Shown here: piece after piece, positions 28,194-37,709 of the stretch | How positions within the stretch are numbered: position 1 is the first letter of the stretch | Layout: each line of letters begins with the position of its first letter | Program-made: the position numbers and the translations under genes | The notes under the pieces: generated by a model | Told to the model about the DNA's origin: nothing | The model's database searches: none | Seen by the model: the letters and a program-made list of their open reading frames with translations, nothing else | Assembly: GCA_031290105.1 (NCBI GenBank) | Contig: JAITOD010000035.1 | Coordinates: forward strand, 1 to 51,235 | Reading direction: 5' to 3' | DNA length: 51,235 bases | Origin: Oscillospiraceae bacterium | Lineage (GTDB): Bacteria > Bacillota > Clostridia > Oscillospirales > Acutalibacteraceae

Positions 28194-29702
28194 ATGTCTG
28201 AAGAATTAAACAACCGCCGGCTCCCTGCGGATGGCGAATCGGCTCAGCAGGACACCAACGAGCAGCGCGAAATCCGCCTTGCAAAGCTGCAGAGCTTACA
28301 GGAGGGCGGGCAAAACCCATTCCATGTCACCACAGCAAAGCACCTGTTCTCCGCAACAGAAATTGCGGGGCGTTTTGACGAACTGGAAAACACAGATGTT
28401 GCAATCTGCGGACGCATGATGTCACGGCGGGACATGGGCAAGGCCAACTTCATCGATTTGCGCGACCGCGACGGCAAAATCCAGGTCTACGTCAAGCGGG
28501 ACGACATTGGCGAGGATGAGTTTGACGCATTCAAAAAGTGGGACATTGGCGACATTATTGAGGTTGAGGGCTTTGTTTTCCGCACGCGCCGGGGCGAGGT
28601 TTCCATACATGCCAAGTCTCTGCGTCTGCTGACGAAATCCCTGCTGCCGCTGCCGGAAAAATTCCACGGTCTGACGGATACCGACACACGCTACCGCCGC
28701 CGCTACGTTGACCTAATCGTCAACCCGGAGGTGCGCGAAACCTTCATATGCCGCACAAAAATCCTCCGCGCAATCCGTGAATATCTGGACGCGCAGAACT
28801 TTTTAGAGGTTGAAACCCCAATTCTCACGCCAAACTACGGCGGCGCGGCGGCACGGCCGTTTCTGACGCACCACAACGCGCTGGATATGGATCTGCACCT
28901 GCGCATTTCGCTGGAACTTTACCTCAAGCGGCTGATTGTTGGCGGGCTGGAGCGCGTATACGAAATGGGACGAGTGTTCCGCAACGAGGGCTTGAGCGTG
29001 CGCCACAACCCGGAGTTCACTCTGCTGGAGATTTATCAGGCATATACGGACTACAACGGCATGATGGAGCTGAGCGAGGGCTTGTTCCGTCACTGCGCAC
29101 AGGTGGCAACGGGTACGCTGCAAATACCGTACGGCGAGATTGTGCTGGATTTTGAAAGTCCGTTCGCACGCCTGACCATGCGGGACGCGGTGCGCAAATA
29201 TGCCGGCGCCGACTTCGATACGCTGAATCTTGAATCCGCAAAGGCGCTTGCCAAGGAGCGCGGGCTGGAGCTTTTGCCGCGGCACGGTTTTGGGGACATA
29301 CTAAACCTGTTCTTCGAGGAATACTGCGAGGACAAGCTGATTCAGCCAACGTTTATCCTGGACCACCCGGTGGAAATCTCTCCGCTGGCAAAGCGCAAGC
29401 CCGGGGAGCCGAACTACACAGAACGCTTTGAGCTGTTCATCTGCGGACGCGAAATGGCAAACGCTTTCTCCGAGCTGAACGACCCGATTGACCAGCGCGG
29501 ACGCTTCGAGGCGCAGGAGGCTCTGTTCGCCGCCGGGGACGAGGAAGCCAATCACACGGACGAGGATTTTCTTTTGGCGCTGGAATACGGAATGCCGCCA
29601 ACGGGAGGAATCGGCATTGGCGTGGACCGGCTGGTGATGCTTTTGACGGACAGCGCGGCGATACGTGATGTGCTGCTGTTTCCGACAATGAAGAAGGCTT
29701 AG
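28194..29702 (+). CDS. lysS: Lysyl-tRNA synthetase, class II
   Basis: Cytosolic enzyme charging tRNA-Lys, 502 residues. It has the OB-fold anticodon domain (VAICGRMMSRRDMGKANFIDL in two parts), class II motif 1 around the FLEVETPILTP block, motif 2 with VFRNEGLSVRHNPEFTLLE and motif 3 with GGIGIGVDRLVMLLT. GGAAARPF and HNALDMDLHLRISLELYLKRL mark bacterial LysRS. The ATG at 28194 follows AAGGACGAG. It lies 122 bp after greA, with two hairpins between. Confidence 0.96.
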   Translation: MSEELNNRRLPADGESAQQDTNEQREIRLAKLQSLQEGGQNPFHVTTAKHLFSATEIAGRFDELENTDVAICGRMMSRRDMGKANFIDLRDRDGKIQVYVKRDDIGEDEFDAFKKWDIGDIIEVEGFVFRTRRGEVSIHAKSLRLLTKSLLPLPEKFHGLTDTDTRYRRRYVDLIVNPEVRETFICRTKILRAIREYLDAQNFLEVETPILTPNYGGAAARPFLTHHNALDMDLHLRISLELYLKRLIVGGLERVYEMGRVFRNEGLSVRHNPEFTLLEIYQAYTDYNGMMELSEGLFRHCAQVATGTLQIPYGEIVLDFESPFARLTMRDAVRKYAGADFDTLNLESAKALAKERGLELLPRHGFGDILNLFFEEYCEDKLIQPTFILDHPVEISPLAKRKPGEPNYTERFELFICGREMANAFSELNDPIDQRGRFEAQEALFAAGDEEANHTDEDFLLALEYGMPPTGGIGIGVDRLVMLLTDSAAIRDVLLFPTMKKA

Positions 29703-29710
29703 GGGGAGTC

Positions 29711-30613
29711 ATGGGTAAGTTGTCGCTGCGGTTTCAATGGAACAACTTCATGAAATACCGCTTTTTGCTCAAGGAGATTGTGCGCAAAAACGTGCGTTTG
29801 CAATACCGCGAGAGCGTGCTGGGCATGGTCTGGACGCTTTTGCAGCCATTGCTTTTCACGCTGGTGCTCTCGTTTGTGTTCTCAATTTTGTTCAACAGAA
29901 GCGACGTGGGCGGCGTGCCGTTTTTGCTTTACCTTATGTGCGGACGTCTGCTGTTTTCGTTTTTCACCGATTCCACAAAGCGCGCCATGCGTTCTGTGCG
30001 GCAAAACGCGGGAATCATCAAGAAGGTTTATGTGCCGCGCTACATCTACCCGATGGGCAATGTTCTCTCCACCTTTGTGACATTTCTGCTATCGCTGATT
30101 GTGCTGGTGGGCTTCATCATCTATTACGACGTCTGCAAGGGCTTTACCTTCGGTTTGCATTTGCGTGTGCTTTACGCCATTGTGCCGATTGTGATTCTCT
30201 TTGTGTTCTCCATGGGTGTTGGGCTTTTGCTGGCGAGCATTTCGGTGTTCTTCAAAGACACGGACTTCATCTATGACGTGCTGTGCAATCTGCTGTTTTA
30301 TCTCTCGCCAATCATCTATTCGCCGGACGACGTGATGAAAGGAAGAGCAAGCGCGGATTTACTCCTGAAAATCCTGCGACTAAACCCACTGTACGGAATA
30401 ATCCAAATGTTCCGCAACGTTGTGTTTTATTCGCCGGGCTTGATGGAAACCGTTAAAGAAAACGGCAAGAATGTGCTGAGCGAGGTGGCTGTGATGCCGT
30501 TTTTTTACAGCGAAAGGCAACTGCTCTACACCGCCGGGCTGGCAGTTGTTGTGATGGCACTGGGCGCGTTTGTGTTCTATAAACAACAGGATAAATTCAT
30601 CCTGCATCTGTGA
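29711..30613 (+). CDS. ABC-2 type polysaccharide or teichoic-acid exporter, permease
   Basis: Integral membrane protein of 300 residues with about six hydrophobic segments, of the Wzm/TagG family. The N-terminal amphipathic stretch LLKEIVRKNVRLQYRESVLGMVWTLLQPL (in parts) and the later LSPIIYSPDDV are typical. With the ATPase gene 17 bp downstream it should form an exporter for an undecaprenyl-linked glycan or teichoic acid. The ATG at 29711 has GGGGGAG directly upstream. No glycosyltransferases are nearby, so the cargo cannot be named. Confidence 0.88.
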   Translation: MGKLSLRFQWNNFMKYRFLLKEIVRKNVRLQYRESVLGMVWTLLQPLLFTLVLSFVFSILFNRSDVGGVPFLLYLMCGRLLFSFFTDSTKRAMRSVRQNAGIIKKVYVPRYIYPMGNVLSTFVTFLLSLIVLVGFIIYYDVCKGFTFGLHLRVLYAIVPIVILFVFSMGVGLLLASISVFFKDTDFIYDVLCNLLFYLSPIIYSPDDVMKGRASADLLLKILRLNPLYGIIQMFRNVVFYSPGLMETVKENGKNVLSEVAVMPFFYSERQLLYTAGLAVVVMALGAFVFYKQQDKFILHL

Positions 30614-30630
30614 TTTGAGGAGGGCTTAAG

Positions 30631-31380
30631 GTGAACGAACCCGCAATCCGGCTCGACAAAGTGAGTATGCGCTTCAATCTTAACCGCGAGCGCGTGGATA
30701 ATATTAAGGAATATTTCATCAAGTTCATGCGCCACCAGCTGCATTACAACGAGTTTTGGGCGCTGCGTGACGTGAGCTTCACCGTGCAAAAGGGCGAGCG
30801 CCTTGGTGTGATGGGACTCAACGGCGCGGGCAAGAGTACGCTGCTCAAGGTCATCGCCGGGGTGATGAAACCAACGCACGGCATAATGGAAATTAACGGC
30901 AATATTGCTCCGCTGATTGAGCTTGGCGCGGGCTTTGACATGAACTATTCCGGCGGGGAAAACATCTATCTTTACGGCGCAACACTGGGTTTTTCGCGCA
31001 AGCAAATCAAGGAAATCTGGAAAGAGATTGTTGATTTTTCGGGACTGAAGGATTTCATCGACGTGCCCGTCAAGAACTACTCCAGCGGAATGCGCGCGCG
31101 GCTTGGCTTTGCGATTGCGTGCATGGTGGAGCCGGATATTCTGATTCTGGACGAGGTGTTATCCGTTGGCGACGCGCCCTTCAAAAAGAAGAGCGAGGCC
31201 AAAATCATGGAGCTTTTCGACCGGGGCGTGACGGTTATTTTCGTTTCCCACAGCATGGAGCAGGTAGAAAAGCTTTGCAACAAGGCTATATTGCTGGAGA
31301 AGGGGCAAGTTGTTGCCAGCGGTTACACCGACAGCGTTTGCGAGGAATACAAAAGGCGCATGCAGGAACAGAAAAAATAA
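30631..31380 (+). CDS. ABC exporter ATPase, Wzt/TagH-like
   Basis: Nucleotide-binding subunit of 249 residues. Walker A GLNGAGKST is at 62-70, the signature YSSGMRARLGFA replaces LSGGQ as is usual in this subfamily, and Walker B is ILILDEVLSVGD, followed by VSHSMEQV. The N-terminal NRERVDNIKEYFIKFMR before the P-loop is typical of polysaccharide exporters. It lacks the C-terminal carbohydrate-binding or SH3-like extension of Wzt and TagH. GTG start at 30631 with GGAGG upstream. Confidence 0.88.
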   Translation: MNEPAIRLDKVSMRFNLNRERVDNIKEYFIKFMRHQLHYNEFWALRDVSFTVQKGERLGVMGLNGAGKSTLLKVIAGVMKPTHGIMEINGNIAPLIELGAGFDMNYSGGENIYLYGATLGFSRKQIKEIWKEIVDFSGLKDFIDVPVKNYSSGMRARLGFAIACMVEPDILILDEVLSVGDAPFKKKSEAKIMELFDRGVTVIFVSHSMEQVEKLCNKAILLEKGQVVASGYTDSVCEEYKRRMQEQKK

Positions 31381-31412
31381 CTGCCCCGCGCTAACATTAA
31401 GGAGGAAACAGC

Positions 31413-33860
31413 ATGAACCCAAAAGAGCTGGTTTTGCAGATGACCACTGAGGAAAAAGCGGCATTGGTTTCCGGACTTGACGCGTGGCGGCTCAAACCGC
31501 TGGAGCGTTTGGGTCTGCCCAAGATTGCTGTGAGCGACGGTCCGCACGGGCTGCGCAAGCAATCGGACGAGCCGGGAGCGGGCAACGACGATTCCAAGGT
31601 GACGGTGTGCTTTCCCTCCGGCGCGGGTATGGCGGCCAGCTTTAACCGCGAGCTGCTGGCGGAAATCGGCGAAACACTTGCGCTTGAGGCACGCGCTGAG
31701 AACGTCAATGTGATTCTGGGTCCCGCCGCAAACATGAAGCGCTCACCGCTCTGCGGGCGCAATTTCGAGTATTTCAGCGAGGACCCGTACCTTGCGGGCG
31801 AGCTTGCGGCGGCATACATAAACGCGGCACAGGTGCAGGGCGTGGGCGTGAGCATGAAGCATTTTGCAGTCAACTCACAGGAAAAGCGGCGGCTGAGCGT
31901 TTCGGCTGTGCTGGACGACCGCACACTGCGCGAGATCTATCTGGCGGCGTTCGAGAAGGCGGTCAAGCAAGCAAAACCATGGACGCTGATGTGCGCATAT
32001 AACAAGATAAACGGCGAATATTGCTCACAAAACAGCCGTTTATTGACTGACATTCTGCGCGGCGAATGGGGATATGACGGGCTTGTGATGTCCGACTGGG
32101 GCGCGGTTTGTAATAGGGCGAAGGGCGTGGCTGCGGGGCTGGATTTGGAAATGCCTTCCAGCGGCGAAGAGAACACGCGCAAGATTTTGGACGCAATCCG
32201 CGCGGGCGAGCTGAGCGAAAACGCACTCAACAGCTGCTGCGAACGCGTTGTTGCGCTGATTCAAAAATCCGTTGAAGCCGGAAAATCACACGCCGATAAA
32301 GGCACGTTTGACCATGACGGCGACCACGAAAAGGCACGCCGCTTTGCACGGGAATCCCAAGTATTGCTGAAAAACAACGGCATTTTGCCACTCAAAAAGA
32401 CGGCGAACATTGTGTTTATCGGCGAGTTCGCCCAGTCGCCGCGCTACCAAGGCGGCGGCAGCAGTCACATCAAATCATACAAAGTTGAGGGTGCGCTGGA
32501 CGCGGCGGCGGAAATGGGCGTGGGAGTGCGATATGCGAAGGGCTTTAGCTCCAAGGGCACAAAATATGACGTTGACCTGGCAGTGGAGGCAATCGCGGCG
32601 GCACGCGAGGCAGATGCGGCGGTTGTTTTTGCCGGTCTGCCGGATATTATGGAGTCCGAGGGTCTTGACCGCAAGTCGCTGGATTTGCCCGCCAACCAAA
32701 ACACGCTGATTGCCAAAATCGCGGCGGTACAGCCCAATACGGTTATAGTGCTGCAAAACGGTTCGCCCGTTGCAATGCCATGGATTGACAGCGTTGCCGC
32801 CGTGCTGGAGAGCTATCTTGGCGGCGAAGCGGTGGGCAAGGCGCAGGCGGAAATTCTGTTTGGCGAGGTCAACCCGTCGGGCAAAATTGCGGAGACTTTT
32901 CCACTGCATTTGGAGGACACGCCCTGCTACGGCAACTACCCGGGCAATCTGCTGACGGTCCAGCACCGCGAGGGAATCTATATTGGCTATCGCTGGTACG
33001 ACAAGGCGCAAAAGGACGTGCTGTTTCCGTTCGGGCACGGGCTGAGCTACACCACGTTTGAGTATTCGGAGATCGCCACGGCGTGGGAGGGCGAGAATCT
33101 GCGCGTTTATTTCAAGGTGCTGAACACGGGCACGGTTGCCGGTGCGGAGGTGGTGCAGGTCTACATCGGGTTCCCGCAGGAGAAGGCGTTCCACGCGCCG
33201 CAGGAGCTGAAGGGATTCCAAAAAATCCAACTGAACCCCGGCGAATCGTGCTCAAGTTCTGCGTTACTGGATAAACGCGCGTTTCAGTTCTGGAATCCGG
33301 CGCTGAGCGACTGGGACAGCGAGAGCGGAGAATACACAATCCGCATCGGTGCGTCGTCGCGGGATATCCGTCTGGAGTGTAAAACCAAAGTGGAAAACTC
33401 GTCAACGGTCATTGCGTATGCGAAGGAGCAATACCCAAGCTACCACTCAGGGCAGGTGCAAGCGGTGCCGGATGCAGAGTTTGAGCGTCTGCTGGGCACG
33501 CCTATCCCCAAGGCTGACCCGCTGCCCGGCGAGATCGTTACGGTTCATGACACCTTGGAAATCGCCGCTGTTAAAACCAGTCAAGGGCGCAGGATCGCCG
33601 CCATGGCAAGGGCTGTGCTCAGCAAAAACAAGCCGGGCAAGGACGCAATATTCAGCAACCCGGAGTTCTATGTTTCAGCTGCGCTGGAGGCGCCGTTCCA
33701 CTGGGCGCAGCGCGGCGCGGCGCATGGCGAAGAGCTGCGCGCGGGCATTGTTGAGCTGCTCAACGGACGGCACACAGCCAAGGCGTTGGGGATCATTGCC
33801 AAATCGGGAATTCTGGATATTCCGTTCATTCAGGGGCTTAGCAAAAAGAAAGAAAAATAA
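31413..33860 (+). CDS. Glycoside hydrolase family 3 beta-glucosidase-like enzyme
   Basis: A cytosolic GH3 enzyme of 815 residues without a signal peptide. The N-terminal TIM barrel has SDGPHGLRKQ, KHFAVNSQE and the nucleophile Asp228 in GLVMSDWGA. The alpha/beta domain follows (LLKNNGILPLK, VFAGLPDIMESEGLDR), then a fibronectin-III-like domain (FPFGHGLSYTTFEYS, ELKGFQKIQLNPGES), and an extra C-terminal helical region of about 150 residues. Family members release glucose or related sugars from oligosaccharides; the exact substrate is open. The ATG at 31413 follows GGAGG, 32 bp after the ABC ATPase. Confidence 0.9.
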   Translation: MNPKELVLQMTTEEKAALVSGLDAWRLKPLERLGLPKIAVSDGPHGLRKQSDEPGAGNDDSKVTVCFPSGAGMAASFNRELLAEIGETLALEARAENVNVILGPAANMKRSPLCGRNFEYFSEDPYLAGELAAAYINAAQVQGVGVSMKHFAVNSQEKRRLSVSAVLDDRTLREIYLAAFEKAVKQAKPWTLMCAYNKINGEYCSQNSRLLTDILRGEWGYDGLVMSDWGAVCNRAKGVAAGLDLEMPSSGEENTRKILDAIRAGELSENALNSCCERVVALIQKSVEAGKSHADKGTFDHDGDHEKARRFARESQVLLKNNGILPLKKTANIVFIGEFAQSPRYQGGGSSHIKSYKVEGALDAAAEMGVGVRYAKGFSSKGTKYDVDLAVEAIAAAREADAAVVFAGLPDIMESEGLDRKSLDLPANQNTLIAKIAAVQPNTVIVLQNGSPVAMPWIDSVAAVLESYLGGEAVGKAQAEILFGEVNPSGKIAETFPLHLEDTPCYGNYPGNLLTVQHREGIYIGYRWYDKAQKDVLFPFGHGLSYTTFEYSEIATAWEGENLRVYFKVLNTGTVAGAEVVQVYIGFPQEKAFHAPQELKGFQKIQLNPGESCSSSALLDKRAFQFWNPALSDWDSESGEYTIRIGASSRDIRLECKTKVENSSTVIAYAKEQYPSYHSGQVQAVPDAEFERLLGTPIPKADPLPGEIVTVHDTLEIAAVKTSQGRRIAAMARAVLSKNKPGKDAIFSNPEFYVSAALEAPFHWAQRGAAHGEELRAGIVELLNGRHTAKALGIIAKSGILDIPFIQGLSKKKEK

Positions 33861-33883
33861 GCACACTATTAAGGAGGAAAATC

Positions 33884-34279
33884 ATGGCAGAGCAAAAAGT
33901 TTCCGGCGTACTGGAGAGCACAATCAGCAAAATCCGCAATCTGGTGGACGTCAGCACCATCATCGGTGAGCCGATTATTGCCGAGGACAACACAATCATC
34001 CCCGTCAGCAAGGTGACATACGGCTTCGGTTCGGGGGGCTCCGATTTTCCGGCAAAAACCGGTCAGGAGCTGTTCGGCGGCGGCGCGGGCGCGGGCATCA
34101 GCATTACGCCGGTGTGCTTTTTGGTGATTCGCGCGGGGGAGATTACCGTTCGCCACATTGCCACGCAGGAGGGCGGCGTTGAGCGCCTTGTGGGGCAGAT
34201 CCCCGAGATTGTGGACAAGCTCACAAGCGTTGTGGAAAAATTCACCAAAAAGGACGAAACGTTCACCGAGCTGGATTAA
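33884..34279 (+). CDS. ytfJ: Spore protein YtfJ (GerW family)
   Basis: A 131-residue protein of the YtfJ/GerW family, needed in Bacillus for normal germination. The order STISKIRNLVDVSTIIGEPI, VSKVTYGFGSGGSDF, GGGAGAGISITPVCFLVI and a C-terminal helix LVGQIPEIVDKLTSVVEKF is characteristic. The ATG at 33884 has AAGGAGG upstream. Its presence with the D,D-carboxypeptidase next door argues for a spore-forming host. Confidence 0.9.
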   Translation: MAEQKVSGVLESTISKIRNLVDVSTIIGEPIIAEDNTIIPVSKVTYGFGSGGSDFPAKTGQELFGGGAGAGISITPVCFLVIRAGEITVRHIATQEGGVERLVGQIPEIVDKLTSVVEKFTKKDETFTELD

Positions 34280-34338
34280 TTCTATCCCATCTTTGCCGCG
34301 CATAGCTTTCTTTATGTGAGTTATTCCTGGAGGTATGC

Positions 34339-35436
34339 GTGCGCAGTAAAAAACTGCATTCATTGTGTTTGCCGTTGGCGGCGGTGTTGCTTTTGTTACT
34401 TTCGTCCGCGGCATTGGCGGGGGCAGCCGGCAGCGCGGATGGCACAGCGCAAGCTCCGGGGGCGCTTTCAGCAAAGTCGGCGGTATTGATGGCAGCCGAC
34501 ACGGGTGAAGTTCTGTTTGAAAAAGACGCGCGCACACCGCGCCCCATGGCAAGCACCACCAAGCTGATGACGGCTCTGATTGCTTGTGAGGCAAACACGC
34601 CCGACCGCACAATCCGCGTGACGGATGAGCTCAGCAAAACTGAGGGCACCTGCATGGGACTTAAGGAGGGCGAAACCGTCACGCTTCAGGCATTGGTGAC
34701 AGGGGCAATGCTTGCCAGCGGAAACGACGCGGCTAACGCAATCGCCGTAATGCTGAGCGGCTCGCCGGGCACCTTTGCCAACAAAATGAACGTCCGCGCA
34801 CGGCAGCTTGGCATGGACGACACTCATTTTGTAACGCCGTCGGGGCTTGACGCTGACGGGCACGAAGCCACCGCATACGACATGGCGCTGCTGGGGCGCG
34901 CGGCTGCGGAAAATCAAGCCCTGGCAAGCATTTGTGCAACCAAGAGCGCGAAAGTTTCCGCAGGTGAGAGAACAATATACCTCAGCAACCACAACCGCTT
35001 GCTGCGCGAATACCCGGGTTGCGCGGGGCTGAAAACCGGATACACAAAAAAAGCGGGACGCTGCTTGGTCACGGCGGCGCGGCGGAAGGGCGTCACGCTG
35101 GTGTGCGTAACACTCAGCGCACCGAACGACTGGGCGGACCACAAAAAGCTGCTGGACTACGGCTTTGCGCAGATGGAAAACCGCGCGGGGAAAAGCGAAG
35201 ACTACACGCTAGCGGTAGTTGGCGGAGATTCCGAAACAGTGACGCTGGAGTGCCCGCAAACACCGATTTTGCCAAATAACGTCACGGCGGAGTGCGTGCC
35301 GCTGCTGCGCCCGTTTGAATATGCGCCGATAGCCAAGGGACGTATTGCGGGCGAGGTTCGTTACTACTCAAACGGCGAGCTGATTTGCAGCTTGCCGCTC
35401 ATAACAACAAGGGAAGTCAGGGGAAAAAGAACGTGA
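34339..35436 (+). CDS. Serine-type D-alanyl-D-alanine carboxypeptidase
   Basis: Exported penicillin-binding protein of the PBP5/DacF group, 365 residues, that removes the terminal D-Ala from peptidoglycan stem peptides. A signal peptide spans residues 1-30. Catalytic motifs: Ser72-T-T-Lys75, Ser127-G-Asn129 and Lys232-T-Gly234. A C-terminal beta domain with IAKGRIAGEVRYYSNGELI follows. The GTG at 34339 has GGAGG 5 bp upstream; the ATG at 34335 is in another frame. It overlaps the next gene by 4 bp. Confidence 0.92.
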   Translation: MRSKKLHSLCLPLAAVLLLLLSSAALAGAAGSADGTAQAPGALSAKSAVLMAADTGEVLFEKDARTPRPMASTTKLMTALIACEANTPDRTIRVTDELSKTEGTCMGLKEGETVTLQALVTGAMLASGNDAANAIAVMLSGSPGTFANKMNVRARQLGMDDTHFVTPSGLDADGHEATAYDMALLGRAAAENQALASICATKSAKVSAGERTIYLSNHNRLLREYPGCAGLKTGYTKKAGRCLVTAARRKGVTLVCVTLSAPNDWADHKKLLDYGFAQMENRAGKSEDYTLAVVGGDSETVTLECPQTPILPNNVTAECVPLLRPFEYAPIAKGRIAGEVRYYSNGELICSLPLITTREVRGKRT

Positions 35437-36416
35437 ATTTTGATGTTATCGACCCGCGCACAGGCGCACAGGAGGGATTTGCCCTGCTGAAATCAGTCAC
35501 GCGCAAAACAGGGAAGAACGGCGCGGATTACCTTGATATAATCCTTGCCGATATTGACAGCGAGCTGCCTGCCAAGCTCTGGTCCTATAACCCGGAGCTG
35601 CACGGCGAATACAGCACGAACCAAATCGTCAAGGTGCGCGGCACGCAGGAGACATACCGCGACCAGCCGCAGTTCCGCATAGAGCGGATTCGTCTTGCCG
35701 GGCAGGACGACGGCATTGACTTTACGCAATTTATCGCCGTTGCAACGGACGAACCGGAGGCAATGTACGGTGCGCTTATCTCAATCGCCGAAGGCTTTGA
35801 GGATGCGGGGCTGAAATCGCTTGTGCTGGAGCTTTATGCACAGCGCAAAGAGCAGCTTCTGGTGTTCCCGGCGGCTTTCCGTTTGCACCATGCGGTGCGC
35901 TCCGGTTTGCTCTGGCACACACTCAGCGTGGTGAGGCTCTGCCAAGGCGCGGTGGAGCTCTATCCTTTTCTGTGCCGCGATTTGCTTCTGTGCGGCGCAA
36001 TGCTGCACGATATCTGCAAGCTGGAAGAATACGCCATTGCCGATACCGGGCTTGCGTCCGGCTACACCGCGGAAGGCACGCTGATTGGGCATTTGGTCAA
36101 GGGCGCAATGCTCGTTGAGCGAGAGGGTGAGCGCCTTGGTGTGCCGCCGAAAACGCGTATGCTCTTGGCGCATATGCTCATATCCCACCACGGGCAGCCG
36201 GAGTTTGGCGCGGCAAGCCGTCCGCTGTTTTTGGAGGCGGAGGTCCTTTCGCAGTGCGACTTGCTGGACGCGACGGTGTTCGAGTTCCACGAAGCGCAAA
36301 AATCCGCCATGCCGGGCGAATTCAGCCAGCGGAAATGGTCTCTGCACGACCGAAAAATATTCAATCACGGCGGCACCGGCGAGTTTCGTCCCCATATTTT
36401 GGAGGGTTCTGAATAG
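35433..36416 (+). CDS. HD-domain 3'-5' exoribonuclease, YhaM-like
   Basis: A cytosolic protein of 327 residues. An N-terminal OB-fold segment (GKNGADYLDIILADIDSELPAK in two parts) precedes an HD domain with HTLSVVRLC, MLHDICKLEEY, HLVKGAMLVE and ISHHGQPEFG, the layout of Bacillus YhaM, a 3'-5' exonuclease acting on RNA and DNA. GTG at 35433 overlaps the previous stop codon (GTGA); GGGAAAAAG lies upstream. The longer ATG start at 35385 would overlap the carboxypeptidase by 52 bp and is less likely. Confidence 0.85.
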   Translation: MNFDVIDPRTGAQEGFALLKSVTRKTGKNGADYLDIILADIDSELPAKLWSYNPELHGEYSTNQIVKVRGTQETYRDQPQFRIERIRLAGQDDGIDFTQFIAVATDEPEAMYGALISIAEGFEDAGLKSLVLELYAQRKEQLLVFPAAFRLHHAVRSGLLWHTLSVVRLCQGAVELYPFLCRDLLLCGAMLHDICKLEEYAIADTGLASGYTAEGTLIGHLVKGAMLVEREGERLGVPPKTRMLLAHMLISHHGQPEFGAASRPLFLEAEVLSQCDLLDATVFEFHEAQKSAMPGEFSQRKWSLHDRKIFNHGGTGEFRPHILEGSE

Positions 36417-37348
36417 TGAACAGCAACTACACACGGCTGACAATCGACCTTGCCGCAGCGGATATTGAAACAGCGGCGGCGATTGCGCACATGGCTGTGC
36501 CCTACGGATTCTATGTGGAGGACTACGCGCAGTTGGAGGAGGAAATTGCCGCGATTGCCCACACGGACTTGATTGACGCGGATTTGCTGGCAAAAGACCG
36601 CAGCCGCGGGGCAATTCACTTGTTTATCCCGGCAGAGGAAAGCCCGGCGGAAGCTGTTGCGTTTTTGCGCGTGCGGCTGGATGCGGCGGGTATTGCCCAC
36701 ACAATCGCCCTTGCCGATTGCCGCGCCGAGGACTGGGAGAACAACTGGAAGCAATACTTTCGCCCAACGCCGGTTGGCGAACTGCTGCTGATTATCCCCG
36801 AATGGCTGAGGGCGGAAACCGTGCCGGCGGACGGGCGCGTGCCGCTTTATATTGACCCCGGGCTGGCTTTCGGCACGGGCAGCCACGCAACTACGCGCCT
36901 TTGTCTGGAGTTGCTGGAGAAAAACACCACGCCGGCGGGCGAGGTACTTGACGTTGGCTGCGGCAGCGGGATATTGGGTATTGCCGCGCTGCTGTTAGGG
37001 GCGGGGAGGGTTTTTGGTGTGGATATTGACCCCGTAGCAGTCCGTGCTGCAACGGAAAACGCCGCGTTGGATGGGTTTGCGCCGCCTGTTTATACCGCCG
37101 CGCAGGGCGTTCTTGCCGAGCAGCCCGCCGCACAATATGACACAGTGCTGGCAAACATTGTGGCAGATGTATTGATACCGCTTGCGGCGGATATATGTAC
37201 CCGTCTGCGTGAAGACGGGCGGCTAATCCTCAGCGGAATTATTGAGCACAGTGAAGCGGATGTGACCGCCGCATACGAAGCACATGGCTTGCGGGTAATG
37301 GAACGCAGTGAAAATGACGGTTGGGTTGCGCTGGTTATGGGCGCATGA
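36416..37348 (+). CDS. prmA: Ribosomal protein L11 methyltransferase
   Basis: SAM-dependent enzyme of 310 residues that methylates ribosomal protein L11. An N-terminal substrate-recognition domain precedes the methyltransferase fold: DPGLAFGTGSHATTRLCL, VLDVGCGSGILGIAALLLGA, VFGVDIDPVAV and the NIVADVL motif. The GTG at 36416 overlaps the YhaM-like stop codon by one base and has GGAGGG 9 bp upstream. It ends the plus-strand run and is convergent with the accessory region. Confidence 0.93.
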   Translation: MNSNYTRLTIDLAAADIETAAAIAHMAVPYGFYVEDYAQLEEEIAAIAHTDLIDADLLAKDRSRGAIHLFIPAEESPAEAVAFLRVRLDAAGIAHTIALADCRAEDWENNWKQYFRPTPVGELLLIIPEWLRAETVPADGRVPLYIDPGLAFGTGSHATTRLCLELLEKNTTPAGEVLDVGCGSGILGIAALLLGAGRVFGVDIDPVAVRAATENAALDGFAPPVYTAAQGVLAEQPAAQYDTVLANIVADVLIPLAADICTRLREDGRLILSGIIEHSEADVTAAYEAHGLRVMERSENDGWVALVMGA

Positions 37349-37389
37349 TGCGGCGATTTTGCGTACGCGGCTTATAGTAAGCTGAGGCG

Positions 37390-37709
37390 TTATAGACTGC
37401 GCCGGGCAGAGTTAGTCTCTTCCAAATTTTGGGCAGGATTATCTGCGCAAATGCCGCACTCCGCCAAAAATCGGAAGAATCGGTTTACGGCGCGGGCGGC
37501 GGACACAATGCCCGGATAATGCTCACGCCGCAGACAGCGGAAAATCGCCTCAAGCTCACGCGCAGAAACGCTGTCAAGGGCTTTTCGTTCAACAGGGTCA
37601 GGACCTCGCGCAACCTGTCAAGCTGCTTTTTTACCGTTTTTTGCGGCAAACGTTTATCTTTCAGCAAGTAATTTCCATATTCGCGCAGGATATTTTCGTG
37701 CATAAACAT
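37390..37709 (-). pseudogene. Recombinase N-terminal (SAM-like) domain fragment, frameshifted
   Basis: The ATG at 37709 overlaps the preceding stop codon and opens 43 residues (HENILREYGNYLLKDKRL...TLLNEK). The open frame then runs into a low-quality tail that stops at 37485. A shift of -1 near 37573-37587 restores a natural-looking sequence, SVSARELEAIFRCL then SAARAVNRFFRFLAECGICADNPAQNL, to the TAA at 37390-37392. The combined 105 residues resemble the core-binding domain of tyrosine recombinases; no catalytic domain follows. It may be a decayed gene, a sequencing error, or programmed frameshifting at GAAAAG. Confidence 0.55.
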